This document shows positions 20,998-33,400 of a DNA stretch of 64,000 nt, piece after piece (within the stretch, counting starts at the first letter, position 1; each line of letters begins with the position of its first letter). Location of the stretch: NCBI GenBank assembly GCA_021234155.1, contig JAJEKV010000030.1, positions 7,189,890 through 7,253,889 on the forward strand, given 5' to 3'. The notes beneath the pieces were generated by a model. The model was not told the origin of the DNA. It did not search any database and saw nothing but the letters and a program-made list of their open reading frames with translations. Origin of the DNA: Isoetes taiwanensis. Lineage: Eukaryota > Streptophyta > Lycopodiopsida > Isoetales > Isoetaceae. The translations under genes and the position numbers were made by a program.

Positions 20998-23900
20998 GTG
21001 CAAGAATGTAGCTTATGTCTGGTCTAGTGTGATTTGCAACATGCAATAAACTTTCAACCAATTGTCTATATGGCGTTCTTCTCATTTCTTCTCTTTCACT
21101 ATCAGTCTTGAGACACATTCTTTTTGATAAATTTTCTCCTACTGTCAGTGGTAATCTGACTGGATTGCAAGTCTCCATGCTGAACTTTTCTAGTAGAGCA
21201 TCAATATATTTTTCTTGGGATAGAAATATTCTTTTATTAATTCTATCCCTTTTAACTTGAATCCCTAAGAACTTGGACAATTCCCCTAAGTCTGTCATTT
21301 TATATTTTTCTTTCAATATCTTCTTGCATTGATTGAGGATGTTTACACTACTTGCTGCCAGCACACAATCATCAACATAGATTGCTATTATACAAATATC
21401 CTTATCCCTTTTTAGGATATACACATTTCCATCATTCTCAAGTTTGCTAAGACTTTATTCCTTTAAATAATTGTCAATGCACTTGTACCATTGCATGGGG
21501 GCCTGCTTTAAACCATAAACTGCTCTCTTCAATCTCCAGACCCTTTCCTTGCCATTTTCAAATACTTGTGCTTGTCTCATGTATACTTCCTCTTCTAATT
21601 CTGCATTTAAGAATGCTGTGCATACATCCATGTGATGTAATTCCATATCTAAGGCATTTGCCATGGCAATGATCATCCTGATGCTGGACATCTTCACCAC
21701 TGGAGAATACGTTTCTTCAAAGTCTATACCCTTTTGTTGTGAATAACCCCGAGCCACCAACCTTGCCTTATACTTAGGAGACCCATCTGCATTCTGTTTA
21801 AGTGGCTCTTTTCTAATTTTCACTGTCATGACTGTTTATTGCATCTTCAAAGTAATTCCATTATTATCAGTGCTTCTGATGTGTTTTCAGGAATTTTGTT
21901 TGTTCTGCCACTCTTGCCATCTTCTTTCCTTCTATACGTGTCTATATTGAATCTCAATTCTTCCCTAAGTCTTTCTCCTTCATTTCTCCTTTTCTTATCT
22001 TTCTTTGGTATCTCATGATTTTGTTCTCTGTTTTCATTTGTGCCTTATTCCCCTATTTCTTGTGCAATGGTTTCATTTCCTACAACAGTTTCAGCACCCT
22101 GTTCTGCCTCATCAATGGCATTTTCCATTTGTTCCTTATCTTCATCAAGGTCCATATTTATTTTTTCCCCTTTTGTTTTCTTATCTGTAATCTCCTCAAA
22201 TTTTCCTTCAGCTTCAGTGGTTTCATCACTTTCTTTAGATATTTCACAGTTTAACTTGGGTTTGTATAATTGATTTTCCACAAAGGTCACATCCCTACTT
22301 ATCAGATATTTCTTTTTGCTGGGTTATACATTCTGTACCCCTTTGAGTTCTCATCATATCCAACCAAATAACTTATAGTTGATCTATTATCCAATTTCTG
22401 TCTTAGCTCTTCAGGAACATGAGAATATCCCAGGCAGCCATATGCCTTATATTTTTCATACATGAGAATATCCCAGGCTGTTCTGGTGTTTTTCCATTTA
22501 TAGCCTTTGAAGGCAGCACATTATGCATCTCCACAGCAGTTTTTACTGCCTCTTCCCAAAGAAAATTAGGAAGGCCAGCATGCTTTAGCATGGATCTAGT
22601 TGCATTCAAAATGGTTTTGTTCATTCTTTCTGCCACTCCATTCTGTTGTGGGGTATAACTACATGTGTATTGTCTCTTAATCCCTTTGTTTATGCAATAA
22701 TTTGCAAATTTGAAAGACATATATTCACCTCCTCTATCAGATCGAACACATTTGATTTTTCTTCCTGTTGAGCACTCCATTTCAGCAGCATATCTTTTAA
22801 AAGCTTCAAAAGCTAGATCCTTGGTTTTGAGGCAATATACTTTAGCTCTCCTGCTAAGATCATCCATAAATGTTATAAAATAGTGTTTGCCTGATATACC
22901 TGTGACGTTCAAGGGTCCACAAACATCAGTATGAACCAATTCTAAAATTTCCTTTGCATTCCTTTTTGCCCTTGAAAATGGCAGTCTGCTATGTTTTCCC
23001 AGCATGCACCCTTTGCAAACAAAATTATTTATCTTGTTGTCAGTTGAGCTCAACCAGCCTTCTCTAATCATCATTTCTATGTTCTTTATGTTTGTATGTC
23101 CAAGTCTCTCATGCCATAATTCAATGTTTGGTTTTGTTGTCAAGTTTACACTGCCAAAACAGTCAGGACTGATCCCAAATAAATTTCCAACACGTCTTCC
23201 TAAAAATTTCAACTCATTGCAAAGATTTTACAATGCATTTGTTCAAACACAACTTTGAACCCCATGTCAACTAATTGAGCAATGGAGATCAAATTTCTTA
23301 CTAAGCTAGGTACACAAAGTACATTCTGCAAATTTACTCTTCTTCCCCTTAAGTCATATAATTCTAACACTCCTACATCTTCAACCCTTTGCAAGTTTCC
23401 ATTTCCTACTTGAATGTGGCCACCACCATTTCCTTTGCAATCCTTTAAGATTTTGGTTGAGCATGCAATGGTTTTCTCAGCTCCACTATCTAGAATTAAA
23501 AGATCATCACCATTAGATCTTTTTTCACATGATAAATAAGCTGAAATACTTATCTCTTCTTCGTCATCTCCAGTCTCTTCTTCTAAAGGAATCTCTTCTG
23601 CTATATGAGCTTCAGAACTTGATCTTCTGCCTCTTCCCCTTCCCCTGCCTCTAAAACCTTGATTTCCTCTTCCACCTCTAGTTTTGCCTCTAATATTATC
23701 CTTTGGAGAAGAACAGTTTGAAGCGTAGTGATCTCTCCCCCCACAATTGTAACAATTTATATCCTTTGATAGCTTAGGACATTTAATTTTAATGTGGCCA
23801 TATTCATTACAATTGAAACATGGGCCAATCTTACCTACTTTGCGAGTTTCAGACTTTCCCTTTCCCTTTGCCATTAAAATTTGACTTGTATCTTCCTCCT

Positions 23901-24572
23901 CCAGAACTCTGTTCTGCTCTAGCTCAGTTTTGAGCATTCTTTCTGCTTCAAGTCTTGTTGTTGCAATAGTCCTAATAAATATTGCAATGTTTCCCAGGTT
24001 TCCAACTGCCCTTGAAATAGCTAACACCTGCTGTTGCTGTGAGTAAATCACTCCAGCTCCCTCCAAGTATGCTATTATGTTGTCAAAGTTTTGAAAAAAA
24101 TCATTTACATTATCCCTGTCATGAAACTTTAGTCTCCTCAGTTCATTTTCCAATAAATCAATCTGAGAAGATGTCTTAGCTTCATAATTTGTCAACATAT
24201 AATTCCACATTTGTCTTGGAGTCATCCCTCTCAATTTTAAAACAATTCCAGCACTTACTTTGCTCATTATAATACCTTGAGCCTCACGAAATTTTGCATT
24301 ATCTGCCACCTGAATTGCTCCAGAAGTTGCATTGACTTCTCCTGCTACAGTTTGCTCTTCATTTGTAGAAGAACTTTCTCCATTCACCTCAGCTTGCAAT
24401 CTCCTTCTAGAGGTTGACCTGCTGGTTTCTTCTTCTGGAGATTCAATAAGACCCCATAGATCTTCTACTTGAAGCACATGCTTCACTTACTTGGAAGCTA
24501 GAATCCCCCTTGAATACATCTATAGCGTTCAATAATCCTGCTCCAAATCTGCTAGACATTTTCTCTGCAAGC

Positions 24573-24584
24573 CGGCTGATACCA
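24573..24584 (-). promoter_or_regulatory. Primer binding site of copia element
   Basis: On the minus strand, one base after the LTR end TTACA, the sequence reads TGGTATCAGCCGGC; its first nine bases fit the initiator tRNA-Met complement. Confidence 0.8.
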
Positions 24585-24585
24585 A

Positions 24586-25416
24586 TGTAAGAAATTTAGA
24601 GATAAGTATAAGAATAATTATTCACATAGAACAATGCAAATATTGTTTCATTGTAAATCATAATCTCACTATAACCTTTGGTCCTTAATGTCCATAGAAC
24701 TTCTCATATCACATCTATTTCTAGATCAATCTCAAAGGTTTGACATAGTCACATAAGTAGACTTAGCTTTTCATTTCATATAGAACCATGAGAACAAATA
24801 ATAATTGATCACTATTCACATATTACTTCAATGGTTACTGTAGCAGTATGAATACAATTCACAAAACCTTCGATATTTGTTCTTTACATAGACTGAGTCG
24901 ATGTGCTCCCTATTGCTCGAACTGAGGTCTCACCTATTTTACAACTTAGTTATAATCTCAGCAGTCCCGCGGTGATGCCAGACTGCTAGCAAGTTTCCGA
25001 AACAACCGGATCTTCATGTCTGGTTTGCATTGGACCGAGCCAATTCAAACCGAGTTTGGCTCCAAGCATCTCGTTATATCTTCGAATATTCCTCTGTTTT
25101 ATTTCAATGGTTCGCACTCCTAAATCAATGGTTAATCATTAACCATATAAACATAACATTTACTTAGGTCAAATGTTTCAACCTAAGAACTTCTTCACTT
25201 GCTCAGATCAAAATATGAACTTTGAACACACGTTTGCAGATCCCTGTTCTTGTCCTTCTGGTTTCAAACTTAGATCATTCCCCTGCTTAAATCATTCCTC
25301 TGCTTTCTCATTTATGCACAGGTATTATCTGTGTTTCTCTATTGAATTCACTTAAGATATAATAAGCAAATCCAATAAGATTATGATATGAACAACTTAT
25401 GCTTGTCAATACCACA
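24586..25416 (-). repeat. 5' LTR of copia element
   Basis: 831 bp, TGTGGTATTGAC...TTACA on the minus strand, followed directly by the GGATA target copy at 25417-25421. Confidence 0.9.
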
Positions 25417-25960
25417 GGATATTGTGCGTATGGCTGAGTTTTGGCTTGTGGCATACGCATTGTCTTCGCGTGATCTGGCTAGGATGTCAGAGATGGCTGC
25501 GGCGGAGATGATGCAGAGGCCTGTTGTTGGCTTCGGTTGCTCGTACAATGTTTCGTACCTGCCGACAATCGGGTTGTGGTGGATGAGGTTGGAGAGGAGT
25601 GCCTCTATCTTTTCTTTTGTTGTTTGGGCTGGTTGAGCTCCATCTAAGAGACTAGGGGATTGTCCCTCAGGCTTCTCTCCTGGCGCCTGCCTATAACTAT
25701 GTCGTTCACTCGTCTTTCGACAATTATGGATACATCTATTGTCGAGAGCATTTGGGTGTAGAACGTTGATAGAGTGAGCACGTCTCGGGTGTATGCAGGG
25801 GATGACGTCCATGTTGTCGGCAAATGTCTGGCACAACTGTTGCAAGTGTAGAAGTTGTTCGAGTTGTTCCTCACATAGTTGTAGAGGAAGAGGTTGAACA
25901 GGCAAGATGGTAGGTGCTCCTTGGGCGTGCGTGCTGGCATTAAAAGTATGGATAAACTCT
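25417..25960 (-). pseudogene. Helitron-like protein fragment (left side of copia insertion, upstream part of the gene)
   Basis: Minus-strand frame of about 170 residues with HHNPIVGRYETLYEQP, TTGLCIISAAAISDILARSR and SQNSAIRTIS. It precedes the 18127-18694 fragment once the copia element and one GGATA copy are removed, although the two frames differ, so the gene was already frameshifted. The upstream part (25940-25640) is low in clear motifs. Assignment to Helitrons rests mainly on the downstream half. Confidence 0.55.
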
Positions 25961-27415
25961 GTCTCCTACTAACTCTGTCTTGTACTATGTATCAGTTCTA
26001 TTCCTTTCTCTTTAGTACTATTTTGAGATCATTGAGGAGGTTAGAATACCAAGGTACGTTCTTAATGCATATAAGAACTATTGTTTCAAACTAGTTTTCA
26101 GCTATGCATGAATGCTATACTAATGAATTTAGCATGATACTTTTTGGCAGATCGGTGGCATGGTAGAGAAGGCGCCCAGGAGACGTTCAAAAAACAATAC
26201 GAACGATTCAGACACTAATGACTGGTGGTATGGACGATCAAAATATGGAGAGAAAACCATGGATTTTGATAAAGCTCAAGAGGTATAGCCACATGATAAA
26301 GAAGCTCAAGAGGTTCACGAACAACCTTTTTGATTCTTGAACAATCTTCCTTACTGTTGGTTACTCTATATAATCTTCAATGTGAAACTATGAAGTCCTC
26401 TTATGCCATGCATATGCATTTGCCATCTTAAACTTTATTAATTTAATTCTGTTCATCTTCAATTTATATGCTTGTAAACGCTAGTATTTTTCAAACATGT
26501 ACATGGTTTTCAGATGAAGAAAACATTATATCACATAAGCATATATAAAAAGCACAAGAAATAAATTCAACCTAGGTAAGTATGCAATAGAAGTTCAAGA
26601 CATTTCATGCACAAAGAATATACTTGAAAAAATTACATAAGAATATGTATGTATTGTATATGTATTTACATCATGAAAAGTTGTATAAGTAATAAATTAG
26701 TGTTAATGAAAAAATGAATAATTTATTAATGTTAGTGGAAAAAAGACCAAGATGCCCAAGCAAAAAGACCTAAGAAAAAAATTTCCCGAAGACATAGAGG
26801 AGTTAGGGAGGAACAAACTACTACTTGAAAAACATATTGGATGAAAAAGGTGTTTCATGTTTCGTTTACTTATTCAATCTGGCAGTCTCCTAGAATCAAA
26901 CACAATGGCGGAATAAACATGATGAACTTGCGGCGTAATTGATGCCTGAATATGTTTAGGGCAATGCTTGAAAAGATTACCATTACATCTTAAATGGATA
27001 TGTGAATGCACTTTTTGTTTTTGAGAAGATGCAAATACAATAATGTGGCCGAAATATGAAATGTTATTTTTATAACATAAGGTTTGCAATGGTTTAATTG
27101 GGGTATTCGTATGTGGAATGTTATTTTGCTGACGGTGGCAAGGGGGATTCGAAACCCTAGAATATTGGGCGAGCATCTTGTGCTCAGTTGGCCGGAACTG
27201 TGAGTGCCGCCTTAGGGTGCTCCAGGGATGGCGGAGCTGCTCAGGTCGGAGGCCCTGATGTGTCGTCGCTATGGGTTGTTGGTTTTTTTGGAGTTCTGGA
27301 TAAGCTGGGGTCGGGTTCGTTGGCGGGGAGCGGAGGTGGAGTGTTGTCGCAGGGGAGATAGGTAAGCAGGCCGTGGTGTTTTCTGTGCCTTTGTTTTTGT
27401 GTGTGTTTTTCTGCC
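25961..27415. other. AT-rich region without a clear gene; one possible exon
   Basis: No gene is recognised. A possible plus-strand exon follows a TTTTGGCAG acceptor at about 26151 and reads ...GGMVEKAPRRRSKNNTNDSD to a stop at 26288; it is basic and of unknown family. At 27130-27190 there is a TTCGAAACC motif and a TGCTCAGTTGGCC motif, which resemble Pol III box B and box A but in the wrong order for a tRNA gene on the plus strand. Confidence 0.35.
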
Positions 27416-28440
27416 ATGTCTCTGAAGAGGGCAGCCAGAAAGGGGAAGAGTCCTGGTTGCTCTATCCCTGGTTCTGTGAGCCACATTGTAAACCTGAGTT
27501 TTTCCAATTCCCAAGAGAATGGTCGTGGTTTTTCTGTTGAGCAGGACTGGAATCTTATAGATGTCAGTGTCACCTTAGGTCTGTCTGGGCAAGATGTGCC
27601 CATGAGCTTTTATGATGGTCTTGTGGGATTTTGCAATCGGAGGTGTGTTGCTGGAGCTGTGGCCATGGAGCGTGGTGCTGCTGTAGATCATTTGCATTGT
27701 CAGGCTGTGTTTAGAGCCCGGTTTAAAAGTCCTAGGGCTATGAATGATGCCATAAAAAAGATTTTAATTGGGTTTGTAAGCCTCCTGGTGTGATATTGAT
27801 GTGTAAAGCCCTCAAGAACACTCGTCTTCATTGTTTTGAGGGTATGATTGGGTATTGTATGAAGGATGTGGGAAAGGTTCATTATGTCTGCCATCTTCAT
27901 AATGTGAGCGAGGCTGCCATTGAGAAAGGTAAGGATTTGTATTTGAGATGGGGAGCTGGTGATACGAAAAACTTAGTTGTTCTTGATAACAAAAACTTGT
28001 TGAATCGAGCTGCCCATTTTGTAAACTATCACGGGAACCGTAGACCGACTGCTAGCTTGTTGTATACACTGGCCAGAATGATTTGTTCTGGAAAATTTAC
28101 ATTGTCCAGTTCTTGGATTATCCCTTCTAATACTGCCCATATTAATGAGCACCATGTCCGGGCTGCATAGAGGGTCCTGCTGAATCCTAGTCACTGCATG
28201 CCATCGGATATGAGGACAATTTTGTTTGGGCTGCCAGCAGGTTTTGTACCTATGGAACGGAATGAGCCTGGGAGGAGGCAGTATTGGGATGATGCTATTC
28301 CTATTGATGAACAAGATAATAACTTTGAGGATATTCATGATGATTCTTATAGTGGAGACAGTGATGATGTTGTCATTCTTGAGTCTGGTGTGGATTTCAT
28401 CCCTGTGCACAAGGGTGATTGTACCATGGCTGTTGGGTGA
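27416..28440 (+). pseudogene. HUH-endonuclease gene, Replitron-like
   Basis: One reading unit with a frameshift in an A-run near 27757 and an in-frame TAG at 28168-28170. Key motifs: a first strand IDVSVTLG, the HUH motif DHLHCQAVF (His-x-His between hydrophobics) and, about 60 residues on, GMIGYCMKD, a single catalytic-Tyr motif with nearby Lys, as in Rep-type nucleases that cut single-stranded DNA and stay bound through Tyr. A Y1-type HUH protein without a helicase fits the Replitron group of eukaryotic transposons rather than Helitrons, which have Rep plus helicase. The C-terminal part (LYLRWGAGDTKN, RTILFGLPAGF, then an acidic tail DSYSGDSDDV) is not familiar. ATG at 27416 is preferred over the upstream GTG. 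Family placement is inference from the motifs. Confidence 0.75.
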
Positions 28441-28513
28441 TGATCTTGGTTGCCTCTTCATTGTACAGTTGGGTTTGTTTTCATGGCTTTCTTTGTTTTT
28501 AGTTGCAGGGAAT

Positions 28514-28924
28514 ATGGAGACTGAAGGGGAACCAGTTGCTGGCGTGGAGCAACCTGTTGTGTCTTTGCCTGACTCTTTTATTTCTTCTGCTGTAGAAGCA
28601 TCCCATCCAGACCCTGTTGTGTTCTTGGCTGAGCCTGACGCAGTGTTTTGTGCTCAAGAGTTTGTTAATAGCATTATACAGGTTGGTACTGAGGCGCATA
28701 GGATTGTGGCATCCTTGCGCTTGCTCATGCGGCAGCTTAGAGAGTTTTATGCCTCAATTCACAATGCCATATCTGCTGTGGAGTGGGATCAGTTGGGGGT
28801 GCCCGTTTCTGAGTTGCACATCTTGCGCTCTCATATGAGCCTTGCGAGGGTCTTGCTTGTGCAAGAAATACGGCAACTAGATGGACTTATTAGGCATGCA
28901 CAGAGTGGCTCCACTATGAACTGA
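28514..28924 (+). CDS. Second ORF of the HUH element, unknown function
   Basis: Open frame of 136 residues from an ATG at 28514; Glu/Val-rich at the N-terminus (METEGEPVAGVEQPV), then helical and Leu/Arg-rich (RIVASLRLLMRQLREFYASI, SHMSLARVLLVQEIRQ). A TTTTTAGTTGCAG acceptor-like sequence just before the ATG means it may be an exon spliced to the HUH gene, whose frame ends 74 bp upstream. No family recognised. Its frame is intact although the HUH gene is damaged. Confidence 0.45.
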   Translation: METEGEPVAGVEQPVVSLPDSFISSAVEASHPDPVVFLAEPDAVFCAQEFVNSIIQVGTEAHRIVASLRLLMRQLREFYASIHNAISAVEWDQLGVPVSELHILRSHMSLARVLLVQEIRQLDGLIRHAQSGSTMN

Positions 28925-29450
28925 TATTTTTAGATGTTGTTGTTCTGTTGGTTTCTGTTTTTGTATATGGGCTTGAGAAAACTTCTTCTGGATTTGTATT
29001 GTGGGAATAATAGGTATGCTTTTGTTCTGAATGTCGTGTTCAATATGTTTCAGCAGGATGGAAATGCTTGACAAGTGTGGATGCTTTGCTGGCTCTGAAT
29101 TTGTCACGTGTTTGCAGTTGTTAAGCAGATTTGTGTGGAATGTTATTTTCGTGACCTCTTCAATGTGTTTGAGCAGCTTGCTGCTGTATAATGTGGCCGA
29201 AATTTTCAATGCTGTTTTTCAAATTCTGTGCTTCAAACAATATGCTGGGCTTCGGCCCCTAGGCATACTGGGCATCCCTCTTCTGGGATTCCTAGTATGC
29301 TTGGATGAGCGTCGGAATTTCTACTGGGGTTCGACTCCCCAGGCTCATAATTATTTGTTTGGTCAAACTCCCAATTTTGAGATGTTGTATTTATGGTTTG
29401 GTTGGATCATAGGGGTAAGTCAAATATAGGGGATTTGACCCCATCTTGAC
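28925..29450 (+). other. 3' region of the HUH element with hairpin
   Basis: Non-coding. Contains an imperfect hairpin AGGCATACTGGGCATCCC / GGGATTCCTAGTATGCT at 29260-29311 and, just after, GGGGTTCGACTCCCC at 29323-29337, a perfect short stem that resembles a tRNA T-arm. Both may belong to the element's 3' terminus; the end itself was not located. Confidence 0.45.
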
Positions 29451-30187
29451 TTGCACTTAAGTGTTGGAATTCCGCCCCATGGCATATGCTGTGAAATATG
29501 CCAGCATCGGATGGTCCCCAAAAAATAATAGACACCCCATATGAAACATAAGTGTTCCAGTGGGACTAGAATATAATAATTATATAGTATAATTTCAGAC
29601 TTGTATAATGAAGTACGCAGTTAAAGAAAAATAATGGTGAAGCAAGAGGCATTATGAATATGGTTGAACAAATTGAGGAAAAGTTTTTTTCATTATATGG
29701 TTGAATTGTATCTCAAGCCCTTGCTTTCTTATTCTATAATTTATATCTTATGCAACCTAAGATCAAACACAACAGTAACAAGGTGATGTACCACTAGGGG
29801 TTGCCCTTATAAGGAATTTGTTTGTGCATGTGTTGTAAGATAAAAGAGATGGACGGATGAACAAGAACAACGTGCATTTTTTATAGAAGAGAAAGATCTG
29901 GAAAGTACGTAAGGCTATCTATTGTAATTTTTGGTAGCATATATTTTCGAGGGATCTTGTGGGTAAAGAGTTGGAAGAATCACCACAAGAATGGTGTTTC
30001 TATCTTGTAAAAGTTGTCGATTAGTGCTGCAATTAGTGCCACCTTGCGCTTACACAGTCAGCAATCAATGCCCACGCAGAGTGTACAAGTCTCATATTGG
30101 CTAAAGTGATGCAAGTACAAACCATTTTGTCACAAATATCTGGATACAACAAATATAATCCATTTGCCACAGAATCAGGATCATCTC

Positions 30188-30291
30188 ATAATTTTACTGT
30201 GCATTACACTTGCTAAATTCAATTGTGGTTCATGAGCGAGATAATTTTATTGTGCTTTACACTTGCTAAATTCAATTGTGGTTCATGAACC
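30188..30291. repeat. Tandem duplication, unit ~52 bp
   Basis: ATAATTTTACTGTGCATTAC... to 30240 is repeated at 30241-30291 with few changes. Confidence 0.8.
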
Positions 30292-30365
30292 AGTCCTGTC
30301 TGTTGAGGATGACATGTCTAAGACTAATGTTAAAGATTATGAAACTGTCAATCTAACTCTTCCTT

Positions 30366-30489
30366 TAATATTATGATGACTAGTCTGGATGCACTGCAGA
30401 TGGTTTTGGGGCAGACATATACCTTGATTCAATATTATGATGACTAGTCTAGATGCATTATAGATGGTTTTGGGGCAGACATATACCCT
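30366..30489. repeat. Tandem duplication, unit ~65 bp
   Basis: AATATTATGATGACTAGTCT...GCAGACATATACC at 30366-30430 recurs at 30431-30489, partial at its end. Confidence 0.8.
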
Positions 30490-33400
30490 GACGTATATCG
30501 TGGGTTTGAGGTGCAGGATATAGTTGAAGGATGCTCAGAACTTGTTCCTCCAATTCATAGTGCTATATGGTAAGCCCTTAGATCTCTTCAAGCGTGGCTC
30601 GTAGTAGTGCTCCTATTGAAGCAAGGAGATTAGAGCTCGCATTAGGCCATAACAGTATGTTATATTGTTACGAATAAAAGATGGCTTGCATACTCCAACT
30701 CAGGTGTGTTCCTTCCTTTAGACATGGGTAGACATGCTTTGGTTCGAACTTTTCATAAAGGCCTTGGCAATATCCTGTACAGCCTGGAACATTCTAGCAC
30801 AGAGCATGTTTGATAAGTTGGTACAATACGATTTGGTCTTGTGAAATGCTATGATTGCAACATGTATAGATTACGGCCATAACATGGAAGTACTTAATTT
30901 ATCTGAAATAATGTGCTTGGAATTCGTGGTACCTGCTAATGTCACATTTGTCATCATTTTTAGCTCTTGTAGAAGTTTAGAAAACTTAGTCTCATTTTGT
31001 TCATAACAAACTTGACCTGGATACGGATACTAGTGTTGCACTTGTAAATATGTATGGCAAATGCTGGAGCAAGGTGTGATGCAAGGAATGTATTTGTGAG
31101 TTTCTCTCAGCAAACTGTTGTATTGCGGACTGCCATTATTGTAGCATATTTCCAGAATGTGATGGATGTTTTCGAAGTATATGAAGAGATGTGAGATGAC
31201 AACATAGTCATATTACGTGATGCTTGTGGAGTTGTTGGGAAACTGGCAAAGTTATAGCATGCCAATTATTTTTGCATGAAATTGCACTTCTCCTTTTACG
31301 AAATTTCAATTTAAGTTCTTTTGTTTACTTCCATTCTCGTGATTTCACAACACATTGCCACCCAAAGCTCTTGCAATAATTTAGATAGGTAAAGAAAAAA
31401 TGACTATAAATCTTTCTTGTTATAAAGGGAATAAACTTGATGGTACTCTATATTGAATAGTCTTTTCTCCATTCAAAACGAAAAAAACATGAAGAATAAC
31501 TGCGAAGAAGCTCAAATAAAACAAACGTTGATGGCAGCTAATTTGAATAGATAATGTCTAATGCAACATAAGAGTTTGCCCTTGCAAACGTCTGTGCTCT
31601 AATGATCTTAAGTTTGCATTGAATGTTATTTCTTTTTTATTGGTTCAACCTGGTCGAGGATTCGCTATAGTTTACAATTGATTGAGTTTGTAGTGATGTA
31701 ATTAGCAGTTGCATCTGTACATATTTTGTGGGCCTAGTCTACTTACTTAACAGAACCCTAGCTGCATGATGGAGTCTTGTTATGCTCAGACCTGGAGCTG
31801 GCATTTTTAGACGGCCTTTTACCAGCAACATGTGGCTTAACTATAGGGGCACAATATGAATGTAAATATTTGGTTTTCACAGAGCACCAAACTATAATGT
31901 GATGCAATCAGCTTGTAGTTTTTGTATTTACAAATGTTCATTGGATAATGAACGATAAATGTAACTGATAGTTGACTTACCTTTTGCTATGGAGGTTGCT
32001 CATACCCTACTCTAGTTAGTGGATCCCAATTCAGGTCAACCATTTTCAAGCTGAGCAACAAGATTAGCAATCTCTTTCATCAGGTTGAGAAGTGCTTTGC
32101 TGCAAACATTTGAGTGACTTCCAAACGTGGATGATGAGATACATAAGCATATAATTGACCATGAAAAGAACAAGGTCACAAAAGGTAAGCATCTAATGTT
32201 TTACTAGACTTGATCTTCTAGAAGGTGGCTACAATTATTTTATCTAGCTATTCAAGCCATATATGCTGGCAAAGCATGCTTATAGCATGTACTTAGTACT
32301 GGAAGAAATCTAAACTACAATCTTGTTCTTGTTCTTCTCATGCAACAACCCCCGACTTCATGCGATGTATGTAAGCCCAACTTTATACTGGAGCTCTATC
32401 TATTCAGGCCATTTCCTGACGACCAAGATTTTAGTATGGGTCTTTTGCATTTATAAATCTGTCGTGGAATCATAAATGCAAGTAAAGAGCCATATTACAC
32501 CGACCAACAAAGTAATTAAGGCAGTGACATTTCTTAAGTATAGAGGGCTGCAATGCTTCTAGATTTTAACATCCACGTGGCATTTAAGACACACTTTCAA
32601 CTTACAATGTATATTGTATACAAGCGGATGTTCTAATCAAGTGGGTATACTATATTATTTAACTGCACCATCTTGGCAATGCACACTAATTACCTAAAAT
32701 GAGATCCAAATGGGTATGTGATATGCCTGACAAATGCTATTTGCCTTGCATAATAGATACAACTGTGCGACCCAGACTGTATTTGCCTATAGCCGGACAG
32801 GTGCTATTTGCATTGCATAATTCCATTCAAACCAAAGTGTGATGAGAAGCTCTACTAAATGTACAACTCAATGGTCTATGGAGACACTCCAGGAGCTTAA
32901 ATCTTTTGAAATTGCAAGTTGCAAACCAATTAATTTGTGTACACATGCTTCACAAAGTAGGTAATATCTAAGATAAAGAATGAGAATCTTTTTGAAACAA
33001 GATAATCAAAGTTACAATACCCAGAAAATTGTTAAGAAGAGTAGTCTTGGCTATGATCAGTAATGTCTATTTTTGTGATGCTGCTGCAATTCAATGTATT
33101 TAAAATAACCTTTGTCTACATGTCTTAGAGTGTACATGTAATGTAGTACCATAAAAACGATTTTTAGTATAGATGACTAGATAAAGCGGCCTCTCTAAGC
33201 TGGTGCACCAATCCTTCATTTGTTTTGTTTGTTGAATAGAACTTGGGTTTCAAACCTCTAGTATGATGTAATTGTAATACTGGAAAACTGATTCTTAGTA
33301 TAATTGACTAAATAGGACTACCACCAGAAAGTTTTGGTTTGTAGAATCCCATCCTACCAAATCAGCATTATTTCACCATTAGTAAAGGTCAGGCTTATCA

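Larger units (their letters stand above)
19534..24560 (-). pseudogene. Ty1/copia gag-pol polyprotein, broken
   Basis: Reads from MSSRFGAGLLNAIDVF near 24560. In order: gag with two CCHC knuckles (CFNCNEYGHIKIKCP and CYNCGGRDHYASNCS, about 23840-23700), aspartic protease (LILDSGAEKTIACS, near 23490), GAG-pre-integrase (LWHERLGHTN...CKGCMLGKH), integrase core with all three acidic residues (HTDVCGPL, RSDRGGEY, QNGVAERMN), reverse transcriptase (HHMDVCTAFLNAELEEEVYM; YVDD at about 21350), and RNase H (AYADADWCGD, STAESEYVA, CDNQSCI, ENQLADIFTKGL). Defects: a frame change near 24490, a short duplication with AGAATATCCCAGGC at 22423-22480, a frame break around 22300-21830, a stop near 21455, and the inserted repeat at 20163-20997 in the RT/RNase H junction. 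It cannot make a full polyprotein, but all domains are recognisable. Confidence 0.92.
18700..25416 (-). mobile_element. Full-length Ty1/copia retrotransposon
   Basis: 6717 bp, transcribed on the minus strand, with two LTRs of about 0.83 kb, an initiator-Met PBS, gag-pol in copia order (gag, protease, integrase, RT, RNase H), a polypurine tract next to the 3' LTR, and a perfect GGATA target duplication. The two LTRs differ at roughly a dozen positions in the first 430 bp, so the insertion is fairly old but clearly datable. It sits inside the Helitron-like gene. Its RNase H region was later hit by an 0.83-kb non-coding repeat (20163-20997). Confidence 0.92.

Noticed and set aside
27130-27190. 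Possible tRNA or SINE head (TTCGAAACC, TGCTCAGTTGG)
   Set aside because: Box order and spacing do not make a tRNA cloverleaf on either strand.
29323-29337. Possible tRNA T-arm
   Set aside because: No matching acceptor, D-arm or anticodon arm around it; kept only as a hairpin observation.
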